The position numbers and the translations under genes were made by a program. From Physella acuta (lineage: Eukaryota > Mollusca > Gastropoda > Physidae): DNA of 64,000 nucleotides. Positions 47,301 through 58,919 of the stretch are shown in pieces; positions within the stretch are counted from its first letter, which is position 1; each line of letters opens with the position of its first letter. The stretch spans positions 62,001-126,000 of the forward strand of contig NW_026733035.1 of assembly GCF_028476545.1 (NCBI RefSeq), written 5' to 3'. Below the pieces are notes generated by a model. It was not told where the DNA came from and did not search any database. It saw only the letters and a list, made by a program, of their open reading frames with translations.

Positions 47301-49838
47301 GAAATTGTTTCGTCCCATGATGTTCTTTGTATGTTTGCTATTGTTAGTTGAACTGTTATGTAGTAATTTCTGGCATAATGCATGCTTGTTAATTCACACG
47401 ATGAACCTCTATGACGGCATTCATTGCAAGTATTTTCAACACAACTCCCAAGGATAACCTGGTTCCTGAAAAAATAAACATGCTCGGCTGCAGCACCGGT
47501 AAGATTGACTGTAAAATTTCGTCTGAAATCAGTTGAAGACTTTACTATGATGTAATCAGGGACTGCAATCAAAATAAATTAGCATGAATTTTATTAGCCT
47601 AAATCAAGTTAGTGAATTAATTAGCACGTAGTATTAGGAGAATAAGAGCAAATGCTGGGACTACATAAAAATGTAGTTTAGCAGCATTATGCGTAGTGTA
47701 TGAAAGATCTGATAATAGATTCTGAGAAATATGGGATTTAAAAAATTGGAATTACTTGTTTAAGAGAAGCTTAGAAGAGCATAGCGAAGAAATAAAAGTA
47801 CAAAAAACAACAAAAAATTAAGCTTATGTTTATTTATATTGAATTCCCGTAATTACAGCCTATATGCTTTGTAAAGTCGAAGACAAGTATAGGGCCCAAT
47901 GGAGCAGGAGATTATCACTATGTGAATAAACCCTTGGTCATCTACCACTTACTTGTAAGGGGTCATCCATAAATGACGTCACGCTTTTTTGGCGATTTGT
48001 ACCTCCCCCTCCCCTCCGTCACACATCGTCACAAAAAGCAAGACCCCCCTCCTAAAATGACGTCACACCTTGGCCTTCAACCCCCCTCAAAATTGCAGTT
48101 GAATTTTTTTTAAAACATCGATATTTTTCAAAAATCTAGTCTGAACTCTGTCCATATAGATTATTTTAATCAATTCCTATTACAATTGGTGAAAACAGTT
48201 TTCTAAAACGCGAAATAACGGCTAAAACTCGTTATCTAACATTGCTTTTATATAATGCAAAAGTGTGACGTCACACCATCTGAACCCCCTACCCCTCATC
48301 ACAAACCGTCCCAAAATTACGGACCCCCCCTCCCCCTATGAGTGTAACGTCATTTATGGGCGACCTCTAAACAAGATTGTTATTTTATTAAATGTTAGGT
48401 TTTTGGTTAATTTTACGAATACTTTAGAGTGAAGAAATTGTTAACCCATATTTTGCTAGTGTCCACTTAGAGGACGTGTTAGATTTTCGTAATATTTAAA
48501 GACAACTAGTGTGACATAGCGTGTGTTTGTGACAGGTGACGAGTGACAGAACGTGTGATATTGTGTGGCAGTTGGTTGAAAGTTAGAATAAGAGAAGACG
48601 TGATGTAAACGAGTGTACTGGGATGTTTCATTGTGATTGTTGCATCGTATTATTTATCTTCCTCTATAAAACATGTAATATTATTATCATTACTAGTATT
48701 ATCAAGTATATTGTTTTGTCTTCTACGTATTGGTACTGCCTTATATTAAAATTAAGTGTATTCCCTAGACATAAAGCAGAGCCCGAAAAGTATGGCTTAC
48801 CAAATGGAACGAGATTGGTATTTTTAGATTGGATAAGCAAGTTTTTCATTGGTCTCACAATACAAACTCATTATGGTTAGTCAATTTAACGTGAATGCCC
48901 TTTTTATATGAAAAAAAATACTGCTGTTCCTTTTTGTACATTCTTTTGGCCTATTAGCTGAGAATATCGAACAAAACATCACGTAAGAAATTCGTACATT
49001 ATTATATTATACGAGCTGACCCGCGGCGTAACGCCACTATTTAGTTTAATTCTTATTATTTCAGTAATTCATAATTTGTGAATTCGACACTACCAATGCT
49101 GCGACTGAAAATATTTTGCTTTAAAACACTATCCGTAGCTAATGAAGGACGATTATCCTCACCCTCACTTTCCACTCCGCTCCCCCCCCCCTTCCCGCCC
49201 CCCACTCCATCTCCATGAAAGCACCGGTCTGGGACGACAGTTTACAGGCGACAATGAAAAGATCAAGCATAACTTATGATTACCTCCCCTTAGTTTCAAA
49301 TTGTTTAAAAACTGATTTATCTACCCCTAATAGCCGTCACTTCTATTGTAAACATTCGGGGTGAACCACAGCTCACTGGACACGTGATATGCCTAGAAAG
49401 CGGGGTGGGCACGGCTAAGCTGCGTGGTGTCTTGAATGGTCTATTATATATATCGGTTTTTGGTAACACTCGACCTTGTTATGTCAACTCGAAAATTACA
49501 TAGACTATAATTACCCTTACTTAACTATTTTCATTAATTAAAAAATTTCATCTGGGTAAAAGCAAAAAATTAAAAATATTACTAAGCCCGTCTGTTTTGT
49601 ATTTGAACGCTCAATCGCGTCACAGCACTTCTTAAGAAAAAGTGGTGCTATTTAGCATTGTTTCACTAGGTTACTGATTAGTTATGATAGTTAAAATTGG
49701 TATCTAATTAAAGATAACTAAATGTAGTGTTTTAATTAAGTTACACATCCCACTAAAATAAATCGAACTTCACTTACCTGTCGCACCAGAAAATATTACA
49801 GTAAACACAGCGCAAAAAATATTGATAAAGCACATCAT
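37831..49838 (-). CDS. Receptor Y: complete single-pass Ig-like surface receptor with paired-tyrosine tail (family 1)
   Basis: Nine exons, in transcript order: 49838-49778, 47562-47233, 46971-46856, 45978-45777, 45685-45500, 41494-41192, 40713-40411, 38551-38417, 38237-37831. Joins are GT/AG, phases 1,1,0,1,1,1,1,1; 2043 nt, 680 aa. The signal peptide MMCFINIFCAVFTVIFSG is followed by VPDYIIVKSSTDFRRNF and a Cys cluster. Residues 300-399 form an Ig-like domain (VTYECTASEADPS ... GGVHIFSCLAKN). Residues 400-500 form another Cys-bearing domain (IQCEVLGGYP ... MICSCSASHTSRCYCDN). The helix SLTMAGTVVLFVVTLICLIT is near 514-536. The 136-residue tail has YNDI, YNQI and YSHV; YNDI and YNQI are nine residues apart, as in an ITAM. 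The weakest join is the exon 3 donor. Family identity is unknown; immune recognition is inferred. Confidence 0.8.
38300..38346. repeat. (CA)n microsatellite
   Basis: Pure CA run in the intron between the membrane and tail exons of receptor Y; not expanded in block 1. Confidence 0.95.
38653..38914 (-). pseudogene. Decayed Ig exon in receptor Y
   Basis: Retains acceptor and donor positions and similarity to exon 6 (41494-41192): VNFALYPTEEAIHLCDN at the start, GGVYLFSFIS and NVNVSKTL (in another frame) near the end. It is 262 nt against 303 nt, contains a frameshift and stops, and one conserved Cys is replaced. Probably a lost third membrane-proximal Ig domain that is now skipped. Confidence 0.7.
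38915..39836. other. Receptor Y intron sequence, nothing recognised
   Basis: AT-rich; no exon with consistent phase and no repeat structure seen. Confidence 0.5.
39837..40378. mobile_element. 542-bp non-autonomous transposon with 37-bp inverted ends
   Basis: Ends begin GGTAATCTATCGTTTT and match in inverse over 37 bp with one mismatch. Exact 8-bp duplications TAGAAAAC at 39829-39836 and 40379-40386. It lies in the receptor Y intron next to exon 7. No ORF; the 8-bp duplication suits hAT or a related superfamily. Confidence 0.9.
40717..41190. other. Receptor Y intron 6, nothing recognised
   Basis: AT-rich sequence between Ig exons; no further exon or repeat seen. Confidence 0.5.
41911..43690. 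mobile_element. 1.78-kb element with 23-bp inverted ends
   Basis: The left end starts GGTAAAGAAGGGCACTAAG and the right end is its reverse complement with one mismatch (22 of 23). The interior has three diverged copies (near 42481, 42671, 43455) of a unit containing GAGGTGAGAAAT...GGGGAGAGCAGTGG and GGGCCATAAATTACATAA-like sequence. No transposase seen; the target duplication is not obvious. Lies in the large receptor Y intron. Confidence 0.7.
43691..45499. other. Remainder of receptor Y intron 5
   Basis: No exon with consistent phase recognised. A short Ig-like open stretch around 44178-44248 was considered and rejected. Confidence 0.45.
46085..46490 (-). mobile_element. Dispersed repeat, inverted partner of 49008-49450
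   Basis: Shares, in reverse complement, ACGAGC...GACCCGCGGC, AATTTGTGAATTCGACACTA, CTATTTAGTT and GGTGAACCACAGCTC with 49008-49450. Has poly-G tracts. Family not identified. Confidence 0.6.
47957..48369. mobile_element. Non-autonomous transposon with GTCATCCATAAATGACGTCAC end
   Basis: Left end AGGGGTCATCCATAAATGAC; right end CATTTATGGGCGACCTCT, its imperfect inverse. The interior has inverted CCCCC/TCACA blocks. It resembles a repeat type I have seen in many invertebrate genomes, with an AAATTACGTCAC motif. It lies in receptor Y intron 1. Confidence 0.7.
48370..49007. other. Receptor Y intron 1 sequence, nothing recognised
   Basis: AT-rich; short open frames only. Confidence 0.45.
49008..49450 (+). 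mobile_element. Dispersed repeat, inverted partner of 46085-46490
   Basis: Begins near ACGAGCTGACCCGCGGCG and ends near CTATTATATATAT. Same family as the copy 2.5 kb to the left, opposite orientation. Confidence 0.6.
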
Positions 49839-50131
49839 CTTTTACGGTTATCAAAGATTAGTTATACTTTCTTATTACAATTATAATCTCCAATAACAGT
49901 TTTGTGTCCATATACATTTTTAAAAACATATTTTTTACTTTAAATTTTAATTCACAAAATTAAGGCTTACAACATTAAGAACTTTCTATATTTAGTTTTA
50001 AGCCACTAAACCTCGACCTATTAAGGAGGATGTGAATGTTTACCAACTAGTTACTATTTTATAGGGTGTACATTGCGAAAATGGACGCGCTCAGTATCAT
50101 AAACAAAAAGCTTGACTTACAGACGACTTGG
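49839..50131. promoter_or_regulatory. Upstream region of receptor Y
   Basis: AT-rich region 5' of the receptor Y signal exon (minus strand). It lacks the TATAAA/TGACGT block found beside genes A and B, and no family 2 gene follows. Promoter role is by position only. Confidence 0.25.
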
Positions 50132-51895
50132 GCATGAATTTCAGTCACATCAGTGGTTAAAATAATCTCAGACACAGCAGTGGTTAAAATAATCTCAGAC
50201 ACAGCAGTGGTTAAAATAATCTCAGACACAGCAGTGGTTAAAATAATCTCAGACACAGCAGTGGTTAAAATAATCTCAGACACAGCAGTGGTTAAAATAA
50301 TTTCAGACACAGCAGTGGTTAAAACAATCTCAGACACAACAGTAGTTAAAATAATCTGAGACACAGCAGTGGTTAAAATAATCTCAGACACAGCATTGGT
50401 TAAAATAATCTCAGACACAGCAGTGGTTAAAATAATCTCAGACACAGCAGTAGTTAAAATAATCTCAGACACAGCAGTGGTTAAAATAATCTCAGACACA
50501 GCAGTAGTTAAAATAATCTCAGACACAGCAGTGGTTAAAATAATCTCAGACACAGCAGTGGTTAAAATAATCTCAGTCACAGCAGTGGTTAAAATAATCT
50601 CAGACACAGCAGTGGTTAAAATAATCTCAGACACAGCAGTGGTTAAAATAATCTCAGACACAGCAGTGGTTAAAATAATCTCAGACACAGCAGTGGTTAA
50701 AATAATCTCAGACACAGCAGTGGTCAAAATAATCTCAGTCACAGCAGTGGTTAAAATTATCTCAGACACAGCAGTGGTTAAAATAATCTCAGTCACAGCA
50801 GTGGTTAAAATAATCTCAGACACAGCAGTGGTTAAAATAATCTCAGACACAGCAGTGGTTAAAATAATCTCAGACACATCAGTGGTTAAAATAATCTCAG
50901 ACACAGCAGTGGTTAAAATAATCTCAGACACAGCAGTGGTTAAAATAATCTCAGACACAGCAGTGGTTAAAATAATCTCAGACACAGCAGGGGTTAAAAT
51001 AATCTCAGACACATCAGTGGTTAAAATAATCTCAGACACAGCAGTGGTTAAAATAATCTCAGACACAGCAGTGGTTAAAATAATCTCAGACACAGCAGGG
51101 GTTAAAATAATCTCAGACACAGCAGTGGTTAAAATAATCTCAGACACAGCAGTGGTTAAAATAATCTCAGACACAGCAGTGGTTAAAATAATCTCAGACA
51201 CAGCAGTGGATAAAATAATCTCAGACACAGCAGTGGTTAAAATAATCTCAGACACAGCAGTGGTTAAAATAATCTCAGACACAGCAGTGGTTAAAATAAT
51301 CTCAGACACATCAGTGGTTAAAATAATCTCAGACACAGCAGTGGTTAAAATAATCTCAGACACAGCAGTGGTTAAAATAATCTCAGACACAGCAGTGGTT
51401 AAAATAATCTCAGACACAGCAGGGGTTAAAATAATCTCAGACACATCAGTGGTTAAAATAATCTCAGACACAGCAGTGGTTAAAATAATCTCAGACACAG
51501 CAGTGGTTAAAATAATCTCAGACACAGCAGTGGTTAAAATAATCTCAGACACAGCAGTGGTTAAAATAATCTCAGACACAGCAGTGGTTAAAATAATCTC
51601 AGACACATCTGTGGTTAAAATAATCTCAGACACAGCAGTGGTTAAAATAATCTCAGACACAGCAGTGGTTAAAATAATCTCAGACACAGCAGTGGTTAAA
51701 ATAATCTCAGACACATCTGTGGTTAAAATAATCTCAGACACAGCAGTGGTTAAAATAATCTCAGACACAGCAGTGGTTAAAATAATCTCAGACACAGCAG
51801 TGGTTAAAATAATCTCAGACACAGCAGTGGTTAAAATAATCTCAGACACAGCAGTGGTTAAAATAATCTCAGACACAGCAGTGGTTAAAATAATC
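50132..51895. repeat. 27-bp minisatellite, about 65 units
   Basis: The unit is GTTAAAATAATCTCAGACAC plus AGCAGTG. Scattered one-base variants are ACATCAG, GCAGGGG and CTCAGTC. Because the unit is a multiple of three without stops, frames stay open on both strands. Variants around 50876-51020 recur 432 bp later (16 units), showing an internal block duplication. Confidence 0.97.
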
Positions 51896-52807
51896 AAAAT
51901 TTAGTTGAAAATATGCTCTTAATAAGCAAAAACACCTAAACCCAAACAATCCGAAACAGGCAATAATAGTTCAATAATGATTAAAAAAACGTTGTAGAAA
52001 AGTTTCGTTAATTACATTTTTTTATTGCTTCGGCCATTGGTATATAATAGTAATTGCTTTGGTCACTATAATATGTAATCGATAGCATGCGAGACCAAAA
52101 GTAACTTCCTTTAAAAACAGAAGACCTAAATCTTAAATTTCACGACATTGTTTGCTTTATTTTGTTGCGACACTTTTACCTTAAAATAAATAAAAAATAA
52201 TCAGCTTCTAAAAATAGAATGCCGCGGATTTATCTGTCAACCCAACCTTGACACATTTTATGTGTCACGTGGCGTTGCTATGACTCCAGTTATTAATCTT
52301 AATGCACTATTAAATCCTTTATCTATTAAGCTTTGTTATTTTATTTTAATTGACGAAATAAAAAATTCTATAATCATACACGAAATAATGCAAAAATAAG
52401 TTTATACACCTTTCCCTCGCATATATTTATACCTGGTTACCACAGATGCGTAATTCTCAGTCAGTGTTTGGAGTAAAATAGGGAGGGAGAGGTCTGAAAG
52501 AGGGTGTGACACTAACCAAGTTAGCAGACTGCCATGACAGAAATTTATTTTTAAAACTTTTCTGTACGTGGTGAACATGAGTTGCCTAATTTATTTTAAG
52601 TGTATTAGAAAAAAAAATGTAAAATTATTTCAGTTCAAAGTTTGTTGAATAAAATGATTTGATTTGTAGAGTAAATCTTAATTTCCAAGAGTTCATGTTT
52701 GCCTATTTAATTGTCTGCCGCTTTGTGTGTCCTTTTGTCTAAAAACCTCGCGTCCCCCTGACTGTCTATCTGTTTGTCAAACCGTTTGTCCGTACGACCG
52801 TCCAACC

Positions 52808-52839
<32 letters not shown>

Positions 52840-53249
52840 TTTCGTCCGCCTATGTGAGTATATTTTGTCATTCTAATAATTTCAAATGTGTAGGGATTCT
52901 CAAAAATAAAAAGTGGAAGTATTCATTTACTTTTTATTGACTTTACCTTTAATGGTACAAATATTTAAAAATATGAAAATACCTTCTCTTAAACAGGGAA
53001 GTTTTTCCTATGAGCTACATTTAAAATATCAACTTACATGTTGTATACATAAACAGATGGATTTGTCACAACAGTTCAAGTTACTTAAAAACAAAAGTGT
53101 TGTTAGCGACGTTTTGAAATTATATTGTAAGCAGCGTTTATTATTTTAGCATTGTTGACCTATGGCTAATCTACTTTGAGTTTTATGTTGTATTTTTGTT
53201 TCACATTATCAGTCTTGAATGTTTATTTATGCCGGCAAAATTTTGTAGG
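51896..53249. other. Intergenic, no gene seen
   Basis: AT-rich; includes a CTGT microsatellite (52802-52840). No ORF with recognisable domains. Confidence 0.5.
52802..52840. repeat. (CTGT)n microsatellite
   Basis: About eight tandem CTGT units, with degenerate flanking copies. Confidence 0.9.
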
Positions 53250-53559
53250 TAGAAAAATAAAGCGGGAATGAACTCCCCTACACTTTCTCGAATATTCCAA
53301 TATAACACTGCGGGGATGGCTACTCATAAAAATAGATATGAATTCTAATAAGTTTTTACTTATTTTATTTTTATTTATTTTTCTTTATTTAAAAAATGCT
53401 AAGGCTTTTTACTTTCTCGTATATACGAAGTATAGAGAAAGTCTTGTAATCGTGCACAAAAAAAAATCGAGATTTTTACAAATCTCGACGTTTTACATCT
53501 CACTGATACAGAAAAACATAATTTTGCAATCTTGTCCGTATGTCTGTGTGTCTGTGTGT

Positions 53560-53596
<37 letters not shown>

Positions 53597-54070
53597 CACG
53601 ATTACTTGAGTAGGCCTACCGTTACAGCTAGGTTGATGAAATTTCATATATAAGTATTTTATCAAAATCGTAGATCCGTATCAACTTTTGAGCGATTTCC
53701 GATAACCGGAAGTGGTACTTTTTCTCCTTTGAATTTTTCAAAAGCCTATAACTTGAGTACTATTTCAGATAGATAAATGAAATTTCACACGTAAGTCAAA
53801 AGATCTAATTCTCTACCTTCTGTTAAATTTTGAGTAATTTCCGTTGACGGGAAGTACTAATTTACGCTATTTCCGATTTCTCAAAAACGCATCTAAATTT
53901 ATAAAGTACTAATAATATTGCGCACCATTATGAACATCTTTTTTCGGCGTTCGCTTGGTGTGCAATACTTTTTTCTATGAGATTCTATTTTATTTTAAAA
54001 AGTTTATGTATTTAAAATAGATTAAGAATCATAACTATATCCCGAGTTCCCATCCCCTGTTGTTTTATAT
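53250..54070 (+). repeat. Dispersed repeat related to 1461-1840 and 2035-2770
   Basis: Contains CACTTTCTCGAATATTCCAA, GGGATGGCTACTC, a TG microsatellite, AAACACGATTACTTGAGTA and CGCTTGGTGTGCAATAC. A block starting AAAAATAGATATGAATTC occurs twice (53327 and 54070 region). Confidence 0.55.
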
Positions 54071-54999
54071 AAAAATAGATATGAATTCTAATAAGTTTTT
54101 ACTTATTTTATTTTTTTTAATTTTTCGGTACTTTAAAAATGCTAAGGCTTTTTTATTTATGCACTTATAGCAATAAAATTTAAACTGCTTCTGTCTCATT
54201 ATATATTAAACTTGTGTCACGACAACTTTTTTTTGAAATAGCAACTAGTAAAAAATCTAAGTTTAAATTTATTAAGAATGCCTACTTGGTAAATTAAATC
54301 ATAGTAAAAAAATTTTTTTTCGAGCAAACGGCTTTTGGGCATTTAGCTTTCAAGCATTCGTCCCATTTTGGACAACTGTCCATGTGGAGAGAACCTCCGT
54401 GTAGTCAGCGTGCTGTACCATACAATTGCTAACCTAAAAATGTGGAATTCCAAATCGACTTGCAATCTGTACGACGTCGTTAGCCCGCCAGCTCTGATGG
54501 GTACCTAAATCACGTTATAGAGAGTTTGCTGGGCATAGTGCTGACCACATTATCCCTTCAAATGCCAAGGTCACAGAAACAGGTGAACTATACTTCACTT
54601 ACAACATGGACCGTAAAGTTCGAAATAGATTGTACATAGATTGTAACTTTACATCAACGACAATATTAGGTTGATATAGTCTTACAAAAATATAATTTTT
54701 AGTTCCCGTTAATTTTATATTAGAGTCTAGTCAAGGGAGTTAAGCTTAAAATTTTGTTAGTGTTTATGCAATCGAAAATACCTCCCCTTTAAAATGTAGG
54801 CCTTCATGAAAATAATATGTATTTTATTAATATTAATAGTTAATAAAAAAAGAGTTAATAAAAATTAATGATCATTTGGAGTATATTGCAAATGGTAATT
54901 TTGTTTTTAAATAAAAAGTTTTGCTGGACACAAGCCCTAGCTAAACTGCTGATTTGTGTTTGTCTGAAAGTCTGTTAATTAACAGAATAATGACGAGAA
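54071..54999. other. Intergenic with a SINE fragment
   Basis: No gene seen; a SINE body fragment lies at 54480-54600. Confidence 0.45.
54480..54600 (+). mobile_element. SINE body fragment
   Basis: CCAGCTCTGATGGGTACCTAA, GCATAGTGCTGACCAC and TCCCTTCAAATGCC match the body of the SINE at 22046-22294. The tRNA-like head is missing. Confidence 0.6.
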
Positions 55000-56980
55000 G
55001 TGAAAACCCTACTATTACAGTTTTCATTAGAAAACATTAGACAGGACAACTCGATTAAAGGACTGTACATTCCAAACACGGTAGGCAAGAAAATACTTGC
55101 ATACGCAGACGACACTACTTTCTTAGTACAAACAGAAAAAGCAATACAGACTGTAATAGAAAAATTCAACAACTTTGGGAAAGGGAGCGGAGGAAAAATA
55201 AACGCAGAAAAATCAAAAGTAATGGGTATAGGTAAATGGAAAGGTAAAGATAACTATCACATAGACATAACAATAACTGACAAACTCAAAATTTATGGAA
55301 TAACCTATACTAGCGATCCCACAATAAACGACCAAGAAACTTGGACCACACTGAAAAATAAAATAAATCACAATCTGGAAAAATACCAATACTGCAATAC
55401 AACCATTTTTGCCAGAGCTGCATTAGTAAACAGATATATCATTCCAAAAATAATTTTCGTAGCGACGAACTCTACAATACCCAACTCATTTATTAAAAAA
55501 ACAAACAAGCACATTAGAGAGTTCATTTTCAAAAATACGATTAGAAACATTAGCCACAAAACCTTAATACAAAATAAATTAAATGGAGGTATAGGGCTAC
55601 ACGACATTCAAACTAAAATAAACACCTTCCGATTAAAACACCTGGATAGAATAAGGATAGAACCACATTATCATCCATTAGCACAATACTACATTGGGTT
55701 AAACATAAAGAGCATTTTAAAATTAAACATCATAACACCACACTATGGGGGAAATGACATAGGCAGCTTTTATAAAGAAACGCTAGCAACATTCCAAGGA
55801 AACAAAAGCATTATTGGGGAAGACACAAAAAAAATATACGACATCCTAATCAAACAACAAGCGACACCCTTATACACGAGAATTAGTTGGGCCAGGGAAC
55901 ACAATATAATAGACATTAAAGATACATTTAGAAACCTTCATAATAAACGCATTACACCAAAAGAAAGGGAAATAGCATACAGACTGATTTTTAACACAAC
56001 TCCAGTTTCACGAAATACAAAGTCAAATCAAAATGTTAAAATAACATGTCAAACGTGTAAACAAAATATACAAGAAACTGAGAAACACATTTATTTAGAT
56101 TGTATATTAGTACAGAAAACAAAGCAAACACTTGCGAAAATATTAAACACCACCAACCAAACAGCCACAACAAATAAAGCAATCACACTTAATTTAATTA
56201 ACACGACTAGACAAAGAACAGAAGACGAAAACAGACTAGTAGCAATGGCTATTTATAGATCGACTATATGGCAAATTAGGAATAAAGTCAGATATTTTTT
56301 CACAAAATACACGGACATCGAGTTAAAAGAAATATTTCAAGCAAAGCTAAGACATAGACTGGGAACTCTCACTTAACTGAGAAAAAAAAAATATACAGGA
56401 AAGAAATAAATAAAGTATTAATTTTAATTTAGACAGTCTCAAGCCAAACATCACTCGATCAGCCCCCAAGTAAATTAACATTAGAACAGTCTTCTGTTTC
56501 CCGGGTTTTAAAATGCACAATCTGAATGGTAGAAAGAGATACCCACCTCAACCCCCCCAACACACACACACACACTCCCCCCCCCTCACTCAACCGGACT
56601 GGCGGACATTTCAACGCAGCGTGCCCTCATTGCCAAGGGTCAATTTTATGTCATGGAAAGTTTCGGAATGATAGATCAGTACGTGATTACAGAGACACTT
56701 CTCCCACAGTCGTTTCTATTTCTGTCCTTGGGTGGCTACAGTGTGAACTTTTGACTCCGCAGCACACTAAACTAAGCAGTGAAGAGAAACCTAGTTTACA
56801 CACCTTATTTTAATCTAGTTCTTATGCCATTTTATTTTTCCCCTTTGATTATTATATATGCAATTGATGTTCATTGTTCATGTCTTTGATGCTATGTAAA
56901 ATCTATCAAATATATTATTATTACTGATTTAAATGTTTAAAACAATTGAATTAATAAAAATAAAAATAAATAAAAAATCT
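55000..56980 (+). mobile_element. 5'-truncated LINE (Tx1/L1-like): ORF2 C-terminal half plus 3' UTR
   Basis: An open frame to 56376 (458 codons) starts inside the reverse transcriptase. It contains SIKGLYIPN, the catalytic AYADDTTFLV, GGKINAEKSKVMGIG, GGIGLHDIQTKI and a C-terminal zinc finger CQTCKQNIQETEKHIYLDC. The frame stops at TAA, followed by a 3' UTR (about 56377-56950) and an AAATAAAA-rich tail. Upstream parts (endonuclease and N-terminal RT) are absent, the usual result of incomplete reverse transcription. The open frame suggests a recent insertion. The 3' UTR matches 60525-61065. Clade assignment is from motif style and is moderate. Confidence 0.85.
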
Positions 56981-57487
56981 ACCCCCTCCTCTCTCCCCCT
57001 CTATCCACTTTACCACCAGACATGATAACCCCACAATCCCTTTAACTGTTCCAACGACCCCACCACCCACCGCAACATCAATATCCAGAACTTATTTAAA
57101 GTTCTAAATCTTGTCTCTTTCCCCTCATCTTTCACACTACAACCTTTTGAAAACTCAATGCGACCACTACTACACCATTTCAACTAGTCAACTTAAGTTG
57201 TTTCCCTACATAGAAAATGCTTCACTGTCCCATTGACCCTCTCTGAAAAATTTCATTTCCCCTCCCCACCCAGACTTCTGACACTTTCATTTGACCTTCA
57301 CCCCTTTTACTGTCATCCTTTGCAATTTTTTTTTATAATCAAATACATGACATCATGTAAATATTCATTATGTACATTTGCAAAACCTTTCGTTTTCATT
57401 TGGTGTTCAAAATTATGTTAAAAAATTTGATGTTGATGTACTTGTTTTAATAACAAATAAAAGTATTTAAAAAAAAAAAAAAAAATT
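56981..57487 (+). mobile_element. Probable retrocopied sequence ending in poly(A)
   Basis: Pyrimidine-rich start (CTACCCCCTCCTCTC) after the LINE tail, and a terminal AATAAAAGTATTT followed by about 17 A (57469-57485). No protein recognised. It may be the 3' end of another retroelement or mRNA. Confidence 0.35.
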
Positions 57488-57499
57488 ATCATCGGCTTG

Positions 57500-58712
57500 A
57501 CTGTCGTCAAGGAGTTCAAAATGTCAGACCAGCCTAAACATGGACCTCCCCATGGGATGGAAAAACATGATTTAGGTGGACATGATGATCTTGGTGGTTT
57601 AAGTCATGCTCAGCAAGCTGACCTTAATCAATTTAAGGTGAAAACAAGAATTGGCAATGAAAAATATTTAAGAGATCACCCTGAAGTAGAGTGTTTGATT
57701 GCTGGATTTTTAAGTGATGTCCTCACAAAGCGACCAGAAAGCATTAGAGAATTTGCTGCAGAATATTTTACCAACCCAGGACTTGCTGACAAAGTGGAGA
57801 GCCAACTAGCTGGTCGTCAAGAAACACTGAAACAAAACCGTGTCATTCAAAGCTTGACCTAAAATGTATTTTAGTCATTTTTATACAGATTTTTCTTGAA
57901 TAGAAAGTACATGTAACAAGAAATAATTATTATATTTTAGAATAAGGTTTTTTTAATCAGCCAGAATGTCACATTTTCAGTGGTACCTAAAAAATAAAAT
58001 AAATTTAAAAAATAACTAATGTTTCAATGTTACAAGCAAGTAAAGTCTTATTGTTTACGTTTCTTTACAGAAGTTAAATAAAGTTGATACAATTTCACTT
58101 ACAGTTACACTGAAAGCATAAAATATGAATGATTATAAAAAAAAAACATTTAGCCTACTAAAAAGTAAATTGTTATTGTTAATGTGTTGTAGGTAGGTGT
58201 CTGTTAAGATTTTTATTTCTGTGATAACAACTGATTTTTATATCTGCATAATATTTTTCTCCTATTACTATTACAATAGGCCAGGTATATTTAATGTGTT
58301 ACACTGGAGAGTGAGACAGACTCCACAGAATCTCATGTTATTGACTTGAAAAATTTGCCTCTGTGCATTGAATGTCATTTATATCTATTGTATACTTTAA
58401 TTTGCTAGGTGATGGTGTTTAAGTGACTGCTTCTCTCTCTTCTTCCCCAAATGAGCCATAAAAAATTAATTTAATTTTGTTTTAAGTACTGGTATAAAAA
58501 TACTTTTACTTTGAATAGTCTTATAATTCCTTACAATAAGGACATCCTAATTTATTCTTCACATTAGCATAGTAACTTTTAGCTCATTCATTCATAATTT
58601 TTATTATCATATTTATTTGTTATTGAATGTTGTCTTTATTTAAGATTATGCATTGATAATGACAAAAATATTTTTTGTGTTAAACATTAAACACTTAAAA
58701 TCTAAAAAAAAA

Positions 58713-58744
<32 letters not shown>
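57500..58744 (+). mobile_element. Processed retrocopy of a RIIAD1 mRNA
   Basis: Intronless copy with 5' UTR, CDS, long 3' UTR, an ATTAAA poly(A) signal at 58686-58691 and a poly(A) tail from about 58704 to 58744. It is flanked by 12-bp direct repeats ATCATCGGCTTG (57488-57499 and 58745-58756). These are the hallmarks of LINE-mediated retroposition. The insertion site abuts the preceding poly(A) tract. Confidence 0.85.
57521..57862 (+). CDS. RIIAD1: RIIa domain-containing protein 1-like, intact retrogene
   Basis: 113 aa from MSDQPKHGPPHG; the start is the first ATG in frame after the 21-nt 5' UTR (the frame is also open upstream). Residues about 40-100 match the conserved RIIAD1 core: LSHAQQADLNQFKVKTRIGN, EKYLRDHPEVECLIAGFL, and KRPESIREFAAEYFTNPGL. 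RIIa domains dimerise and dock A-kinase anchoring proteins, and RIIAD1-type proteins are associated with cilia and sperm (family knowledge). The frame has no stop or frameshift, and the length is near that of animal RIIAD1 proteins. It sits inside a processed retrocopy without an obvious promoter, so expression is unproven. A multi-exon parent gene should exist elsewhere. Confidence 0.8.
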   Translation: MSDQPKHGPPHGMEKHDLGGHDDLGGLSHAQQADLNQFKVKTRIGNEKYLRDHPEVECLIAGFLSDVLTKRPESIREFAAEYFTNPGLADKVESQLAGRQETLKQNRVIQSLT

Positions 58745-58749
<5 letters not shown>

Positions 58750-58919
58750 CGGCTTGTGAGGACTGATACAGATTTACAATAGTAATATTTCTTTCTTACT
58801 TGTAGCCTACTTTCATTCATTTAAGATGGTTTACTTATACATAGATCTAATACAAAACGTCTAAATATAAAAAAAATAAAACAAAATAAAAAAAAGGAAT
58901 CAGTGACTTTGGATTAATT

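Noticed and set aside
50132-51895. CRISPR-like regular array
   Set aside because: Units are contiguous 27-bp repeats with no unique spacers, in a eukaryotic setting.
50059-51897. A 612-codon minus-strand frame and a 511-codon plus-strand frame
   Set aside because: Both arise from a 27-bp repeat unit that has no stop in these frames; no signal, domain or splice context supports a protein.
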